Source of the DNA: Pelagomonas calceolata
Taxonomy: Eukaryota; Sar; Pelagophyceae; Pelagomonadales; Pelagomonadaceae
Direction of reading: 5' to 3'
Assembly: GCA_918797485.1 (NCBI GenBank)
Contig: CAKKNE010000005.1
Span: forward strand, 2,790,001-2,854,000
Length of the DNA stretch: 64,000 nt
Shown here piece by piece: positions 1 to 11,500 of this stretch. The position numbers and the translations under genes are program-made. The notes beneath the pieces were generated by a model that did no database searches, was not told the DNA's origin, and saw nothing but the letters and a program-made list of their open reading frames with translations. Position 1 is the first letter of the stretch. The number at the start of each line of letters is the position of its first letter.

Positions 1-1483
1 GCGAGCGGGTCCGCGCCGCCCCGCTTCGGCGGCGGCGGCGCGAGCGCATCTGGTGAAGGAGGCGGCCCGCCGAAGTCGAGGTCGGACTCGCGTTTGGTGG
101 CCGCGCGCTTCTTCTTCTTGGCGGGACCGTCCTTCGGGGCGGCTTTCGGTCGCGCCGCGGCCTTCCAGTGCGCCGCGCCGGCCCAGGCGTTCCGCGCCTG
201 TGTAGGTTGATGATCAGAGACGCGTCAATGGCAAAAAAAGGACGCCGCATAAAAACCGCCAGCCGCGCCGCGTCGAAGAAGTTCGCGTCGCCGGCGCGAG
301 CCAAAGCGCCGCTCACGAGCGCGAAGGCCGCCGTCGCGTCCAGTTCCCCGTCCACCGCCGCCGGCGCGCCCAACCCACCGGCCGTGTCGTTCAACGCCGC
401 GTCGAGCGCCCCCTCCAGATCACCACCGACGTCATCGCCATCGTCGAAGCGACAACCGTCATCGTCATCGTCGGCGCCCGCGAGGAAGCCGCCCTCGTCC
501 TCCGGAACAACCTCCTCGGCCACGACGCCGTCCTCGACCTCTCTTCGTAATTGTGATAAAGCGGGGCAGAACTCCGTCGGAACGGTAGGCAACAAATCCC
601 TCAACGGCTGCACGTGCACGACGGCGTCCTCCTGCCCATCGTCCAGAACACCCGAATCCCCGAACGACACGCAGGCGCCCTCCGCCGCGAGCCTCAACAA
701 AAGCATGGCTCGCGCCGACGTGCCGTCCGTCAATCCACTACCTCCAGAACGAGACAGGCGCGAGAACAGCACGTCCGTCGCGGCCTCGTCCACATCAACG
801 GCGTCGATCTGATCTAGTGAAGCCAATGTCGAGGCGGCGTCTCCTCTTCTCTTCTCCTTCTTCTTCCTCGCTTTCTTCGCCTGCGTCGCTTCGTCGTCGT
901 TCTCGTTCGGCTCGTTGTCCTCCTCCTCGTCATTGTTCTCGTCCTTGCCCCTATGCAACGACTCGAGCACCCTATAAGATGTGGTGAGTGTATCATCGAC
1001 GCGGGAACAATAGATCTTCATGCCGGCCTCGATCGTGCACGACGCCTTCTGGAAGTTCACGGCGCGCTGCGGCCGCTTCTTATCTGTGGAATCCTCGCCC
1101 TTGACGACGTCGCGCATGTGGTCGATGAGCGGCAGGTTCCAGGCGTTCTTGGCGTTGATCTTGCCTTCCGTGGCCATCTTGATGGTCTTCGAGTACATGG
1201 CCGCGACCTCGTCCGCGGACATGTCTACTGCGGCGGTCCTGGCGAGCGCCGCCTTGCCGAAACTACGGCGGCTCGCTACTCCTGAGCGGCGGCGGTTGGT
1301 CTTCTTCTTAGGTTTGGCTTCTTCCTCGTCGCTATCGGACGCCATCAAAGCGGCGCCGCTCGAGAGGCGGCGGCGGCCCTTGGGCTTGGGCTTCGGGACC
1401 TCTTCTCTTTCTTCTTCCTCGTCGCTGGACGCGTCCGCGAGCGCGGAAGCGCCGCTGAGGCGGCGGTTGCGGCGGGCGGGCAT
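1..1483 (-). CDS. NCAPH: Condensin complex subunit 2 (CAP-H/Barren), 5' part; gene runs off the left edge
   Basis: Kleisin subunit of condensin, which bridges the SMC2/SMC4 heads during mitotic chromosome compaction. The ATG at 1483 opens an Arg/Ser/acidic N-terminal tail. After it come typical Barren stretches: a segment reading KINAKNAWNLPLIDHMRDVV, then SCTIEAGMKIYCSRVDDTL and YRVLESLHRG, which parallel the metazoan NCAPH block ([33 protein letters not shown]). Exon 1 is 1483-257 (409 codons, phase 0). A 59-nt intron (256-198) follows, and exon 2 continues from 197 with ARNAWAGAAHWKAAARP and a Lys-rich, acidic segment, matching the NWAGPxHW motif of the family. The open frame on the opposite strand here is only its shadow. 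The C-terminal part lies outside the window. Family assignment is secure from the motifs; the splice sites are inferred from reading frame and family motif. Confidence 0.87.
   Translation of the reverse strand, partial: MPARRNRRLSGASALADASSDEEEEREEVPKPKPKGRRRLSSGAALMASDSDEEEAKPKKKTNRRRSGVASRRSFGKAALARTAAVDMSADEVAAMYSKTIKMATEGKINAKNAWNLPLIDHMRDVVKGEDSTDKKRPQRAVNFQKASCTIEAGMKIYCSRVDDTLTTSYRVLESLHRGKDENNDEEEDNEPNENDDEATQAKKARKKKEKRRGDAASTLASLDQIDAVDVDEAATDVLFSRLSRSGGSGLTDGTSARAMLLLRLAAEGACVSFGDSGVLDDGQEDAVVHVQPLRDLLPTVPTEFCPALSQLRREVEDGVVAEEVVPEDEGGFLAGADDDDDGCRFDDGDDVGGDLEGALDAALNDTAGGLGAPAAVDGELDATAAFALVSGALARAGDANFFDAARLAVFMRRPFFAIDASLIINLHRRGTPGPARRTGRPRRDRKPPRRTVPPRRRSARPPNASPTSTSAGRLLHQMRSRRRRRSGAARTRS
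198..256 (-). other. 59-nt intron in condensin gene with introner-type core
   Basis: On the coding strand the intron starts GTTTTTATGCGG and ends CCTACACAG. Removing it joins ...FFDAARLA to ARNAWAGAAHW in frame, restoring the conserved CAP-H motif. It holds GCCATTGACGCG (221-232 on the plus strand), the core shared with the introns at 29032-29093 and 39552-39632. No clear terminal inverted repeats are left. Confidence 0.75.
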
Positions 1484-1981
1484 CTAACAGTGCTTTTTGC
1501 GTTTTTACTGTTTGTACGTCTCTACTGGACCACGCGACGCCGCTGCGCGTTTGCTTAGCGCTGCGTGGGTCTGCGGGGCGGTGTGACGCGCCGCTGCACG
1601 TTCAAAAGTGGGCGTAAGGCCCGCAATCGACGGCAGTTTTAACACAGCCGCAAAGCACAGCCTAGCATGCCTAGCTAGCGTGCGAGGCAGTTTTAGGCGT
1701 CTTGGGCAAAGAGTAACCCCTCCGGCTCAAAATGAGAGACCTAGATGGGGGTTTCGGCGGGTCATGGCCTCAGAGCAAAACGGGCTTGGCCTTGTCCTTG
1801 CCGATGCAAACGGCCTTCGTACAATTGCTGTGGCGCTCATATAATTGTTGTGACGCTTTCGTTTGGTAGCTAGTATACTGCCATTCACATCTGCGAAGTG
1901 ACACGCTTCCAATCGACCTAGGGGAGGAGCATAGACAGCCCAACGTCACTGACTGCTTTTGGTCAGCGCTCACGCCGCACA
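1484..1981. promoter_or_regulatory. Divergent intergenic region, condensin / F-box gene
   Basis: About 500 bp between two divergent start codons, so it should hold both promoters. It carries CTAG-rich text near 1660-1685 (cctagcatgcctagctagc) loosely like the CTAG element found elsewhere. It also carries two similar GGCAGTTTTA stretches at about 1630 and 1688. I see no ORF with family features and no RNA gene. Confidence 0.4.
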
Positions 1982-2377
1982 ATGCCCGCCGCAACAACAA
2001 TAACAGCCACCCTCCGCGACAACCGCCTCTTCGCCGCCTACCGACGAAGAGAACGCGTCGACGCCAACACAACAGACACGAGCACGCTCGCGCGGCTCCC
2101 GCTCGACGTCATCTCCAACGCGCTGAGCTACCTGCCGTCGCGGCAGCTGACCAACGTTGTCAAAAATGTAAACGCGCGCTACAAGGAGCTGGCCATGCCC
2201 TTGTTAACTAAACGATTGTTCTGGCTCGAGCGCGAACTCGCGCACGACATGTGGGAGCTCGTGTCTGAGTACGATTACGCGGGCCGGCGGCACTACTACC
2301 AAGAACTATCACGGTTGTGCCGGACGTTGAATTGTCGCACATATATCGAGGACCCGAAGACGGTGCTGACGTCGTGA
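1982..2377 (+). CDS. Small F-box-like protein
   Basis: 131 aa from an ATG. The middle (residues about 36-75) reads ARLPLDVISNALSYLPSRQL and then TNVVKNVNARYKELAMPLL, the pattern of an F-box helix set (LPxDVxxxIxxYLxxxxLxxxxxVxxxW). F-box proteins link substrates to SKP1-CUL1 ubiquitin ligases. There is no recognisable substrate-binding domain after it: the C-terminal 55 residues are charged and aromatic (WLERELAHDMWELVSEYDY). The gene faces the giant gene convergently. An introner-core repeat lies 90 bp past its stop, so a spliced 3' extension cannot be excluded. Confidence 0.6.
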   Translation: MPAATTITATLRDNRLFAAYRRRERVDANTTDTSTLARLPLDVISNALSYLPSRQLTNVVKNVNARYKELAMPLLTKRLFWLERELAHDMWELVSEYDYAGRRHYYQELSRLCRTLNCRTYIEDPKTVLTS

Positions 2378-2464
2378 CCACACGGCGCGCACGAGTGCAC
2401 ATACGAATGAAAAGAAGACATAAGAAGAAGTGAGATTCATAAACAACAGAGTAGTTAGTTTCCA

Positions 2465-2481
2465 CGTCGCGTCGATGGCGT
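2465..2481 (-). repeat. Introner-type core repeat between genes
   Basis: The 17-mer CGTCGCGTCGATGGCGT (reverse complement ACGCCATCGACGCGACG) is identical in the RIC1 intron (20222-20238) and the PAQR intron (39594-39610). Here it lies between the stop codons of two convergent genes. It may be an introner copy in a 3' UTR, or part of an intron whose downstream exon I cannot recognise. Confidence 0.6.
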
Positions 2482-2561
2482 ACTGGGAGGGCCGTCGCGC
2501 CTAGCCCGACGCCGAGCGGCCGTCTCGACGCCGCGTACGGAAACGGGTGGACTGCGCCGCG

Positions 2562-5500
2562 TCAGAGCCCGTCAAACGGATCCTCCTTCACCGGCGGACA
2601 CCTCAGCTCCGCCCCAATATGGTCGCCCTTCGGCCGGCCGCAGACGCAGCTGCCAAAGGCCGCGGCCATAACATCAATCTTGAACGTGCCCCCTCCTTCT
2701 GCTTTCTGGGGCGGACTCGCGAAGGGGTCCGCGAAGGGGTCGGCCTTCGTTTCGGTGGGGGCCAGGAGATCGCCGAGCAGGTCGGCGCCCTTTTTTGGAG
2801 GCGCCGGCGCGAAGGGGTCGGGTACCGCTGCTGGCGCATTGGTCATGCCCGAGAAGATCGGGTCTAGGAGAGGCGGCGCCGGCGCCGGCGTTGGCGTTGG
2901 CGCCAACAGATCGCCACCGGCGAAGGGGTCCGCGAGCAAGTCTGGCGGCTGCTGCTTGGGCGGCGGCTGCGGCTTGGGCGGCGAGAATTGGCCGAAGGGC
3001 GCCGGCCGCGGCGGCGTCGTGCGCGCGGGCATCGTCGGCGGCCGCGGCGGCGTCTTCGGGCGCGGCGGTGGTTTCGGCGGCGTCTTCCGCAACGGATCAA
3101 ACGCAGCAGCAGCTACTTGCGGCGGCGGCGTCTTGGGCTTTGGAGGCGGCGGCGGCACGACGGGTTTGGGAGGCGCCGCCGGCCTAGCGCGCAGACACGC
3201 CCGATAGTCGAACGCGAGCATCGACGGCCTCCTGAGACGGTGCAACGGCTGCTTCTGGTCGATGGCGTGGCCCCGAGCCACGACCAACAAGCCACCATGC
3301 GCGTGGCGCCACAACGACCCCTTCCGGCCGCCTAATGATGAATTCGTCCAGGCCGGCTTGGAACCCAGAATTTGGATCGCAGCTAAGGCGTCGACCATGG
3401 CGATGGGGACACACCTAACCGCTCTAGGTGGCGGTGGGGCATCCGTACGCGTAGCGACATGGCCCAAGGCGACGTAATTCCCATCCGGCGGCACGGGCGC
3501 CCAGCCGTACACGCTTCGATCGCCCTGCGGCAGGTGCCAGACCTGTCTATAGCGAATAGGGGGTGGAAAGAGTCGTTCCGCACAGGCCTTGAGCCATCTT
3601 GTTCTGTTTCTTCTAAAGGTGTACTGATCGGACAGTTCTAGGCATAGAACACCTGAAACCTCGTTCTGGTTCGAGTCCCAGGCCATCTCCAGTTGATTCT
3701 CGTCGAAGTTTGAATTAAGCAACGGATCCGCGACGCCCTCCGTCAGGTAGTCTCCCAGCGACAACCGTAGTTTAGAGGACGTCGCTCGCGTGCCCGACAG
3801 CCGCCATAATGAGATAGGTTTACCGGAAGCCGTTCCGAGAGAGGACCAGACCGGCTCCAATTTCTTCGGAGGCTGGAGCTTAATATGTAGACCTTTCAAA
3901 TCTTCGGAGGCCAATCGTTTAGCATAAGCTAAAGTCTCATCGTCCAAAACGTCATTGTCATCGGTAGCGCGCCGAGCCTCGCTATGCAAGTTCTCCTTCG
4001 ACGGCTTCTGGGCGCCGTCCGCATCCAAAGCTTTTTCGTGGAGCTTCCGTCTCGCGGCTTTCGCGCGAGCTTCGGCTTCTCTGGGGTCCGGTTTCCGCCA
4101 CGGGTTCAAGGCATCGACGGCCTTCAGGAGAGCGTTGCGATCCATCCTCGGCGCTGGGCTTGGTACGGCCGGTCTTAAGCGAGGTAATGAGAGGAACGGA
4201 GACTTTAACAGGTCTCTGGGAGCCGCATCTCTAAGTCCAGCCCTAAGTTCATCTAGCGCAATCCACCCATCCCCATTCAAATCCATGGCGTCCGCCAGGT
4301 TGTCACATAAATCATTTCGAGCGTCGTCGAGCGCTTTCCTTTGTCTAAAATCAACATGTGCTGCTAAACCAAAGGCACCTAGACCCAACCAGTGCACCGC
4401 AGAAGCCACCGCGGCAACAGGTGCCAATCTCCCGGGATCATAGGTCTGCTGGTGCCGCATGGCCTTCGACGCTCGCGCGCACCTCCTTAGCAGTGCTGCT
4501 GCCGGAATACCTCTTCGTTGTAAAGCTAATCTCACGGCTCGATGGGCCGCTCGGTACTCGACGACCGCGGCTTCTTCATCAACAACTAACGCCGCCACAC
4601 CATGCCTCATGGGAGCGTTTATCGGGTCAATTCTTTCGTCCTCATCCACGACAGACCCTTCGACGGTGGGTCTTTTGCCGAACGCTGCTCCTAACCAACC
4701 AGCAGCTCCAAATAATGCCACTTGCGGCCTCCTTCGAGATTTACGGATGTCGTCCCTGAACCTCACCCGTTCCGCGGGCGGCGTCGCTTGTAACGCTCTC
4801 AGCAGCAAAGCGCCGTGCTTCGGCGACACGTCGTCGGCGTTGTCAAAGAATTGCAATTGAGCTAAAGCCGTTGAATCTCTCTCTAGATCGGGCCGCGGGC
4901 GTGCCTTCGTCGCATCTAATACTAACCCAACACCGGGTGCCAGCGGGTCGTCTAAACGAGTAGTACCTTCTGAAGGAGTGCTCCCGTCCCACGAACCAAC
5001 AATCCTCAGAGCTGTGCGAGCTGGTAATGACGCGTTGCCTCGAAACGACGCATGGAGCGCGCCTCGCATGTGCTCGGCTTCGGCCAAAGACAACACGACA
5101 TACGAAGCCCCGCCACCTTGGTCCGCTCTCCGTAGAGCCAACCGCTGAAACGCATCCGCAAAGAGCTCCGGCGACGACGCGTCCCTGTCACTCGTCTCGC
5201 GGACGTTCGCACAAGCCAACAAATGTTGCGACCGCTCCTGATCTATTTGATCCAGCTTCTTCAGATCAGTTTCTGAAGAAGTAAATGCTAACACTTGACT
5301 ACCACCGGTCTCCGCCGCGAACGCATTTTCTGCCGCTCGTGCTTCCTGAGCCTGCTTCGCTCTACGAGCACTGCCTTCCTCTCTGAAAGTTGTGGCTTCA
5401 GAAACATAGTCAAAGGCTCTCCTCAGAGACCCACGAGCCGTATCCGACAAGGATCGCACAGACTGCCCATTGGCCAACGCGAGGTCGGCCGCGGCTTCAT

Positions 5501-8500
5501 CAACAATTGTACCCTGGTCGTTGGGATCCCACTCCAACACGACCGTGACGTTCTTTAATCTACGAGGTGCCGACTGCCTCCATGCCGGTCTAAAATAATT
5601 GGGAGAGACGCGTAAATCAGGTGTGAAGTTGACCCGAGGCGGCTTTGACTGCAAATAAGATCTCCTATAAACACCAAACTCCGACAGGGCGTAGAACGGA
5701 TGCCGCGGATCCACCGGTCTCCTCAAAGTATCCAACGACCACGGAATAGGCGCCTCGTCGTCCCTCACGTATCTTTGGGGCTCCGGAGCATCTCTCTTAG
5801 CTAATTCATCAACTATCACCTCCTCCTCCTGCCTACGCTCCTGCTCCTGCTCCTGCTCCTGTTCCTGCTCCTCCTCCTCTTCGGCCTCCTCTTCTTGCAC
5901 GGCCTCGAAGGCCCAGGCCTGCTGGTTCTTGGCTCGCGAGGCACTTTCGGCCGCGGCTACTTGCTGCAACATACGTTGTGCGGTGCCGAAGTCAGAAGCG
6001 GAATTCATCAGGTCCGCGTGGTCTTCGATCGTCTGCGCTATTCTCTCCGATGTGGGTCTAGGGGTTGGTACTGCATTCTCGACCGTGAAGTCGACTCGAG
6101 TCCGGAAGACATCTAAGCACCCTCTCAATCTTGATTCCTGCTCACCGGCCACGCCCACATTATTACTTGAAGAAATAAGGGTAGCGTGGGCCACCTTGCG
6201 AGCGACGTTCTGCACATTTTGCTCAGCAAGAACAAAAAAGTTCACGCGTTCTCTCCGGATCTGATTGACCGCCAACCACGACAGAACTCGCACCAAGCCT
6301 TTCTGGGACCAGCCTTCATCGATATCCTTGCGAACATCTGACAAGGGTGCTTTAGTAGCTTCAGAAACGCAATTGGCGATCTGCGGGATCAAGAACAGTC
6401 TGCATCTTTGCCCGGCGCCGAGTCTCCTCAATCTAAATGCTGCTTGGGCCGCATCTCTCAATGTTGTGTCTTTCGAAACAGTTAAAGCCGCGACGCAGTC
6501 GACGCGCTGCTTGACATCTAAACCCGTACAGTGGGCGTGATCGTAAAAGGTGAAGCGTCTCCCAGGCTTGAGATTGGCCGTTAACGCATCTGTTACTTTA
6601 GTACCGCCTCCGTCAGAACGGGAACAGATGCAGGCCACATCCTCCTCATCGTAGAAGAGGACGCCGTCGACGTGTCGGAGTCCCGTCGTGATGAGGTACT
6701 CCGCGACTTCTCTGTTCGACAATCCTGTGACTAAAGCACCGCAGTCGATCAATGCTAGGAACTCGTCAGAGGTAGCGATGATCTCCAGTAACTTCTTGGG
6801 CGTCCATCCCGGCTGCACTAAATATTTAGAAACAACATCTGAATCGGCCAGTACCCTATTAATCCTTCCATCCGTAGCCTTCTCGTAGACACACACGCCC
6901 AACTCGGCGGGTACGAGGTCGTTCGGCGTCCCCGAAAAGCCAATACGGACGTCGAAAATTGCCTCGCCGCCTAGTTCCTGGCCCGAGGCCGCGAGCTTTG
7001 AGGGTCTCAGTGCCAGCGTCTCCGGGAAGCTTCTCCTCCACAGATAGTCCCTCCCCGCAGCCTTTGAACTTCTGAGTAGCTCATACACGGGTCTCACTTG
7101 ACTGTCGTCCTGTAAATCTAGGAAGTGGACCGGCCAGACCTCGGGACGGCTATCCTCGATGTCTAACAATCTACTTTTCGAGGTTTTGAGGCCCCGCATC
7201 CTGCCACCAGCGAGTTGCACATATCTCGCATATCTTTTAAAAGATTTTCGTTTTTTTATGGGGCCCGTTTCCCTCCTAAAATCTCTCTGGAGGTCATGTA
7301 ACAACCACAAGACATCACCGTACCTCAACCCTTCATGGAATACGGCTAGCGTCGTGAGTCCAATTAAGACATCTGGGTGAGAAAATTCAGACGCGTCTGA
7401 AGGTCTATCTTTCCCAACAAAGGGCACTGCAAGTAATCTTCGTGCTAGAGGCACGGCTTCCAAATGTTTCTCTGTGACTACAGACCCTTCCGCGTCGGCG
7501 TGTCTTCTAGCTGCTCGCTCCAAATCAGCTGGCGACAGCAGCCCGTACGCGACCCTATCTACACGACTAAGGGCAAAGGGCAGCATATGCGTGAGCCACG
7601 AATGATATAAATTCAAGAGTTTGGCCTGGTCGTCGGAACAGCAACTATCAACGGCTTGAGCCGCTCGCTTCCGATCCTCGCCTTCGCCTATCAAGTAATG
7701 AAGCACTAATGAGTCGTCTAGGTCACCAAGGTTGCCCGCATACGCGGCACCCGCTAGAGCAGCTGCGGCTCTTGTCGGTGATCTTAATAAAAGTAAAACC
7801 CACCGTGCGAGCACGGGTTTTAGTGAAGCGACATACCACTTCTCGGAAACGAGAGTAGGGTGCGGCCGCGCTTGCAGGTGGCCCTTCTCCAACCCATCCT
7901 GGACGATGTCATCGATCTCCTGCCGAGCGGCCGCGAGCTGCCTTCTAGTAGCTACTCCTTCGTCGTCGCCCCCGAAAAACGCGTCGTCGACCGACGCCTT
8001 CTCGCGAGAAGCTTCTCGGACCTCGTCCCCGTCGGCCTCCAGACAGTCGTCATCACTCTCAAGAGCCTGGTCCTCGTCCTCGCCCTCCTCATCACTGTCG
8101 TCGTCGCTATCTACGACAATAGACGGGAGTAGTTGTCGACCTAATGCCGCGCCAATAACCGCATCAAGTAAAAGATAAGGTACCCTCCATCGAAGACCCG
8201 TCGGATTCGTCGCCGCCGTGAAATCGAGAGGCGCCCGCGCACCCAAGGGCCAATTGAGCTCCGACTTGAGCGGATCCAGGATGACGTCCACTTCGTCGAC
8301 GATGGCCACACTGTTGCTCTTGAGCATTTCTAGTATGGAGGACGCGACTTGGGCCTGGGCTCTCAATGACCTCAGTTCGGCTTCTCGCTCCGTCCGCTCC
8401 GCAGCCCCAGCAATCTTCCTTTCGAGCTCTGATGACTGGGCTTCCGGCTTCGCGTCGAGACCTAATGCTGCCGCTCGCGCCTTGTCGTTCGCTTTCGATT

Positions 8501-11500
8501 TCGCTGACTTGAACAGTGAGGAAAAGGTCGACTGCTTCCGCTTCGCCAAATTCCTCTCCTTCGATGTCCTATGGGAATCTTGCGTAAAGCGCGAGGCCTC
8601 GTCCAGGTGATGTAAAACTTCGACGGACTTGAGAAACAGGGCCTTCATGGCCGTAGGATCCGACAGTAACACGCCACCATCCCGCGTGATCGCTCGTAAT
8701 TTCTTCAGGAGTGATATCCCCATGAAGGTTCGCCTCCCGAACCTCAACCTTCGTACCGGTCGTCTCCCGAGCGACGGTCGTGACAAGGCCTTCTGGAGGA
8801 CATTCCGCGTGAATACTACGAGAGCGTGGGGGACCACGACGACCACTAGTGTCTTGCCATCAGCTAGGGAAGCGACTAACGACGGTGTTAAGACCGTGGT
8901 TTTACCGCTACCCATGATCATCTGCCTTAGTGAAGATTTCTTTGCAGAGGCATCATCACATAGGGTTCGCGCCGTGTGGACTTGCGCCTCCCTCAAAATG
9001 ATGTCCCAGGCGCGCTCCATGAGGAAGAGCCGAGCGTCGTACACATATGAAGAGTTTCGTTGTGAGGGTTGCGCTTTATGTTGAGGTACTAATGTCGACC
9101 CATCCGCATTGCGGAAGTGCTTCCTCGTCTCGCACAACGTCGCCGCGAGCGCCTCGGCCTCCAAAACTAGTTCGCGCCAGTCGTCTTTTGTACTGACGCG
9201 CTCTTCCAATCTACGAGCGGCCCGACACCCCCGTCGAGCTGCGGCACACCTCCCTTCTAACAGAGCGACACCACAAGCCAGTGCACTAATATCAGGCCTT
9301 TCGGCACGGCCCTGCGCGAGCGCTCGTAGCACGTCGCCCAACGTTCGTTTCCTGCGAGCACAACCGACGGACGCGTGCCACCTTCTCTCATCCTCATCAG
9401 AACCGTCCAAGAGCGATGAGAGTCGTCTTCTGGCGACTCTAGCCTTCGCCGCGTCGCGTTGCACGGCACTTGATAATGAATCAGCTAACGTTTTCGCCGT
9501 CTGTTTCGCTTTGGCCCTGTCTCCTTTCTCATCAAAGCCTAACAATGAAGGAACTTCCCGCTCCCTCTCTAGGGCGCCATCTTCCCTTGCCGCATGGTGT
9601 AATCGTTGTACATAGGCTGAGGCGGTAGGTTCGCCGGCCACGGCAGTCGTTGACAGGTCGTAGGGCGGCGTGGACGAGACGTTCCGCGACCGTATCGACG
9701 TGATCACAAGACCGTCAGGAGCGCCGTGGGCGATGGCATCTTCCACCAACGCCGCGTCGAAGGACGGCGGTCCCGTGGTGGCGTGGCCCAGAGCGCGTCG
9801 CGCCTCGTCAGGATCAAAAGGTACGCTATCGGCGGCGACCTCGGTATACGTTTCTTTCGTACTGATGGATGCCATGACCGATGGTGGTCTGGTAGAAGAC
9901 AGGGGTGGTCGATTCGCGTCCGGGAGTAATTCGCCGGCCTTGTGCGCCGCTCGCAGCGCCGTCGCCAGGCCGACCCAGGCCTTCTTTAAAGGCTGGGTGG
10001 CGTCGCCCGAACTGATGATGGACTCCATGTATCCGCTCGGTTTTTCTGGAGGTAAGTACCTAGGAGCCTTGCCCGATCTTGAGAGTGATTGCGCTAATGC
10101 TGCTCTACGCGCAAGTATAGCCAGAGTAGAATAACAGAGCACACCGCCATCGTCCAAGCCACCCCTCCCTCCAGCAGCATCAAAGGCCCGCTCGTACAAA
10201 TGGAGTAGAGCTACGCCCCACCCAAAAGCGCCGTCGCGGTCTCCTACCCGTAATGGTAGGGTATTGGTCAACAACTCGTAACAAACGCCAAATGGCGTAG
10301 CACCAAAACACCCGTCTCTCGTTGCATCGGCTTTGGCGCCCTCCAGGGACTCTCCGACCGTACCTCCTGAGAAGGCCACGGATTTCCGCAACCAGGCTAT
10401 GGCTCTTCCGCCAAGCACGGATGCCGACCTAGGAGGCCCCTGGACGGGCAAGCCCGTTTGGGAATCAGTCGCGGGCACCTCGAACCCACAAGGCCTCATG
10501 TAGGGCGCGGCCCAGGCCGTCGGTTTTGCTCTTCTACATCTTTCATCGGGCCAGCGGCAGGCCGCCCACGCGATGTCGACGCAAACGCGCGCTTCTGATA
10601 CCACTAATGAAGGCGCGATGGCGTAATCTTGCAAGGTAGGTTGGCTATGAGACTGCACACATAAAGAGCGGTTGGCCACCGCCCTTCTAAGAGGCGCGTC
10701 ACAGGCATCGTCCCGAAAACCCAAAGGAGCTCTTCGTCGTTCCACCTCTGCAAGCGCTCTAGCCTCCTCCGCTTCACTAAAAGCACATTGCGCATTTATG
10801 CGACGAGCGTGGTGCACAACCATGGCCGCCTCCTCGGCGAAGGCCCAGGGCCAATCATCCACACTGATGAAAGCGTCGCAGCCGCAGTCGAGGGTCGCCA
10901 GGGATAATTTCAACCGACACGCTCTCGCGTCCGCTTCAATATCATTCTGGCAGGCTGACAGCGCGGATATCAAACAATCGACGAGCGGTGGTCTTGCCTC
11001 GTCCGAGGCGCACGCTGGGGCTACGGCAGCAGCGGCGTCGTACCTCCTTGCCAAGCATAACCTCAAAACCTGAGCAACGGCGGCACACGCATCGTCCGGC
11101 ACCAATTGACCTTGTAGACGATCCACACCATATAAATGGTGGCCCGCGTCGTGCTTGCGCCACCGACTATCGTCGTGATCGAACACAACTCTCTTGCCGG
11201 TCGGTGTCCGGAACGGTCTAGAACCCGCGGACGTGAGTACTTTCAAGTCAAAGGTGTCCGGATCTCGCAACACCACGCAAGCGCCCAGCGGCGCGACCAA
11301 ATTCAACGCATCGCCGCGTCGATCCAGGTCGTCGTCCTCACCGCGCAGCGCCGTAGCATCGATCAGCGCATACCCGTCGTACTCGTCGCAATAGTAGCGA
11401 CCTTCATTCAAACGTAGTGTGATGCGCAAGCGAGGCAGTTCGATGATCGAGACTTGCGCCTCGGGGTCGTCTTGTTGACCGGCCCACATCGACTTCTCCG

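Noticed and set aside
168-1487. Plus-strand open frames of 214 and 155 codons
   Set aside because: They are antisense to the condensin gene, rich in Ser/Ala/Arg and show no family motif.
3669-3684. GGTTCGAGTCCCAGG, similar to a tRNA B box
   Set aside because: It lies inside the giant gene's frame (coding for MAWDSNQ on the other strand), with no A box or cloverleaf around it. No tRNA was found in the window.
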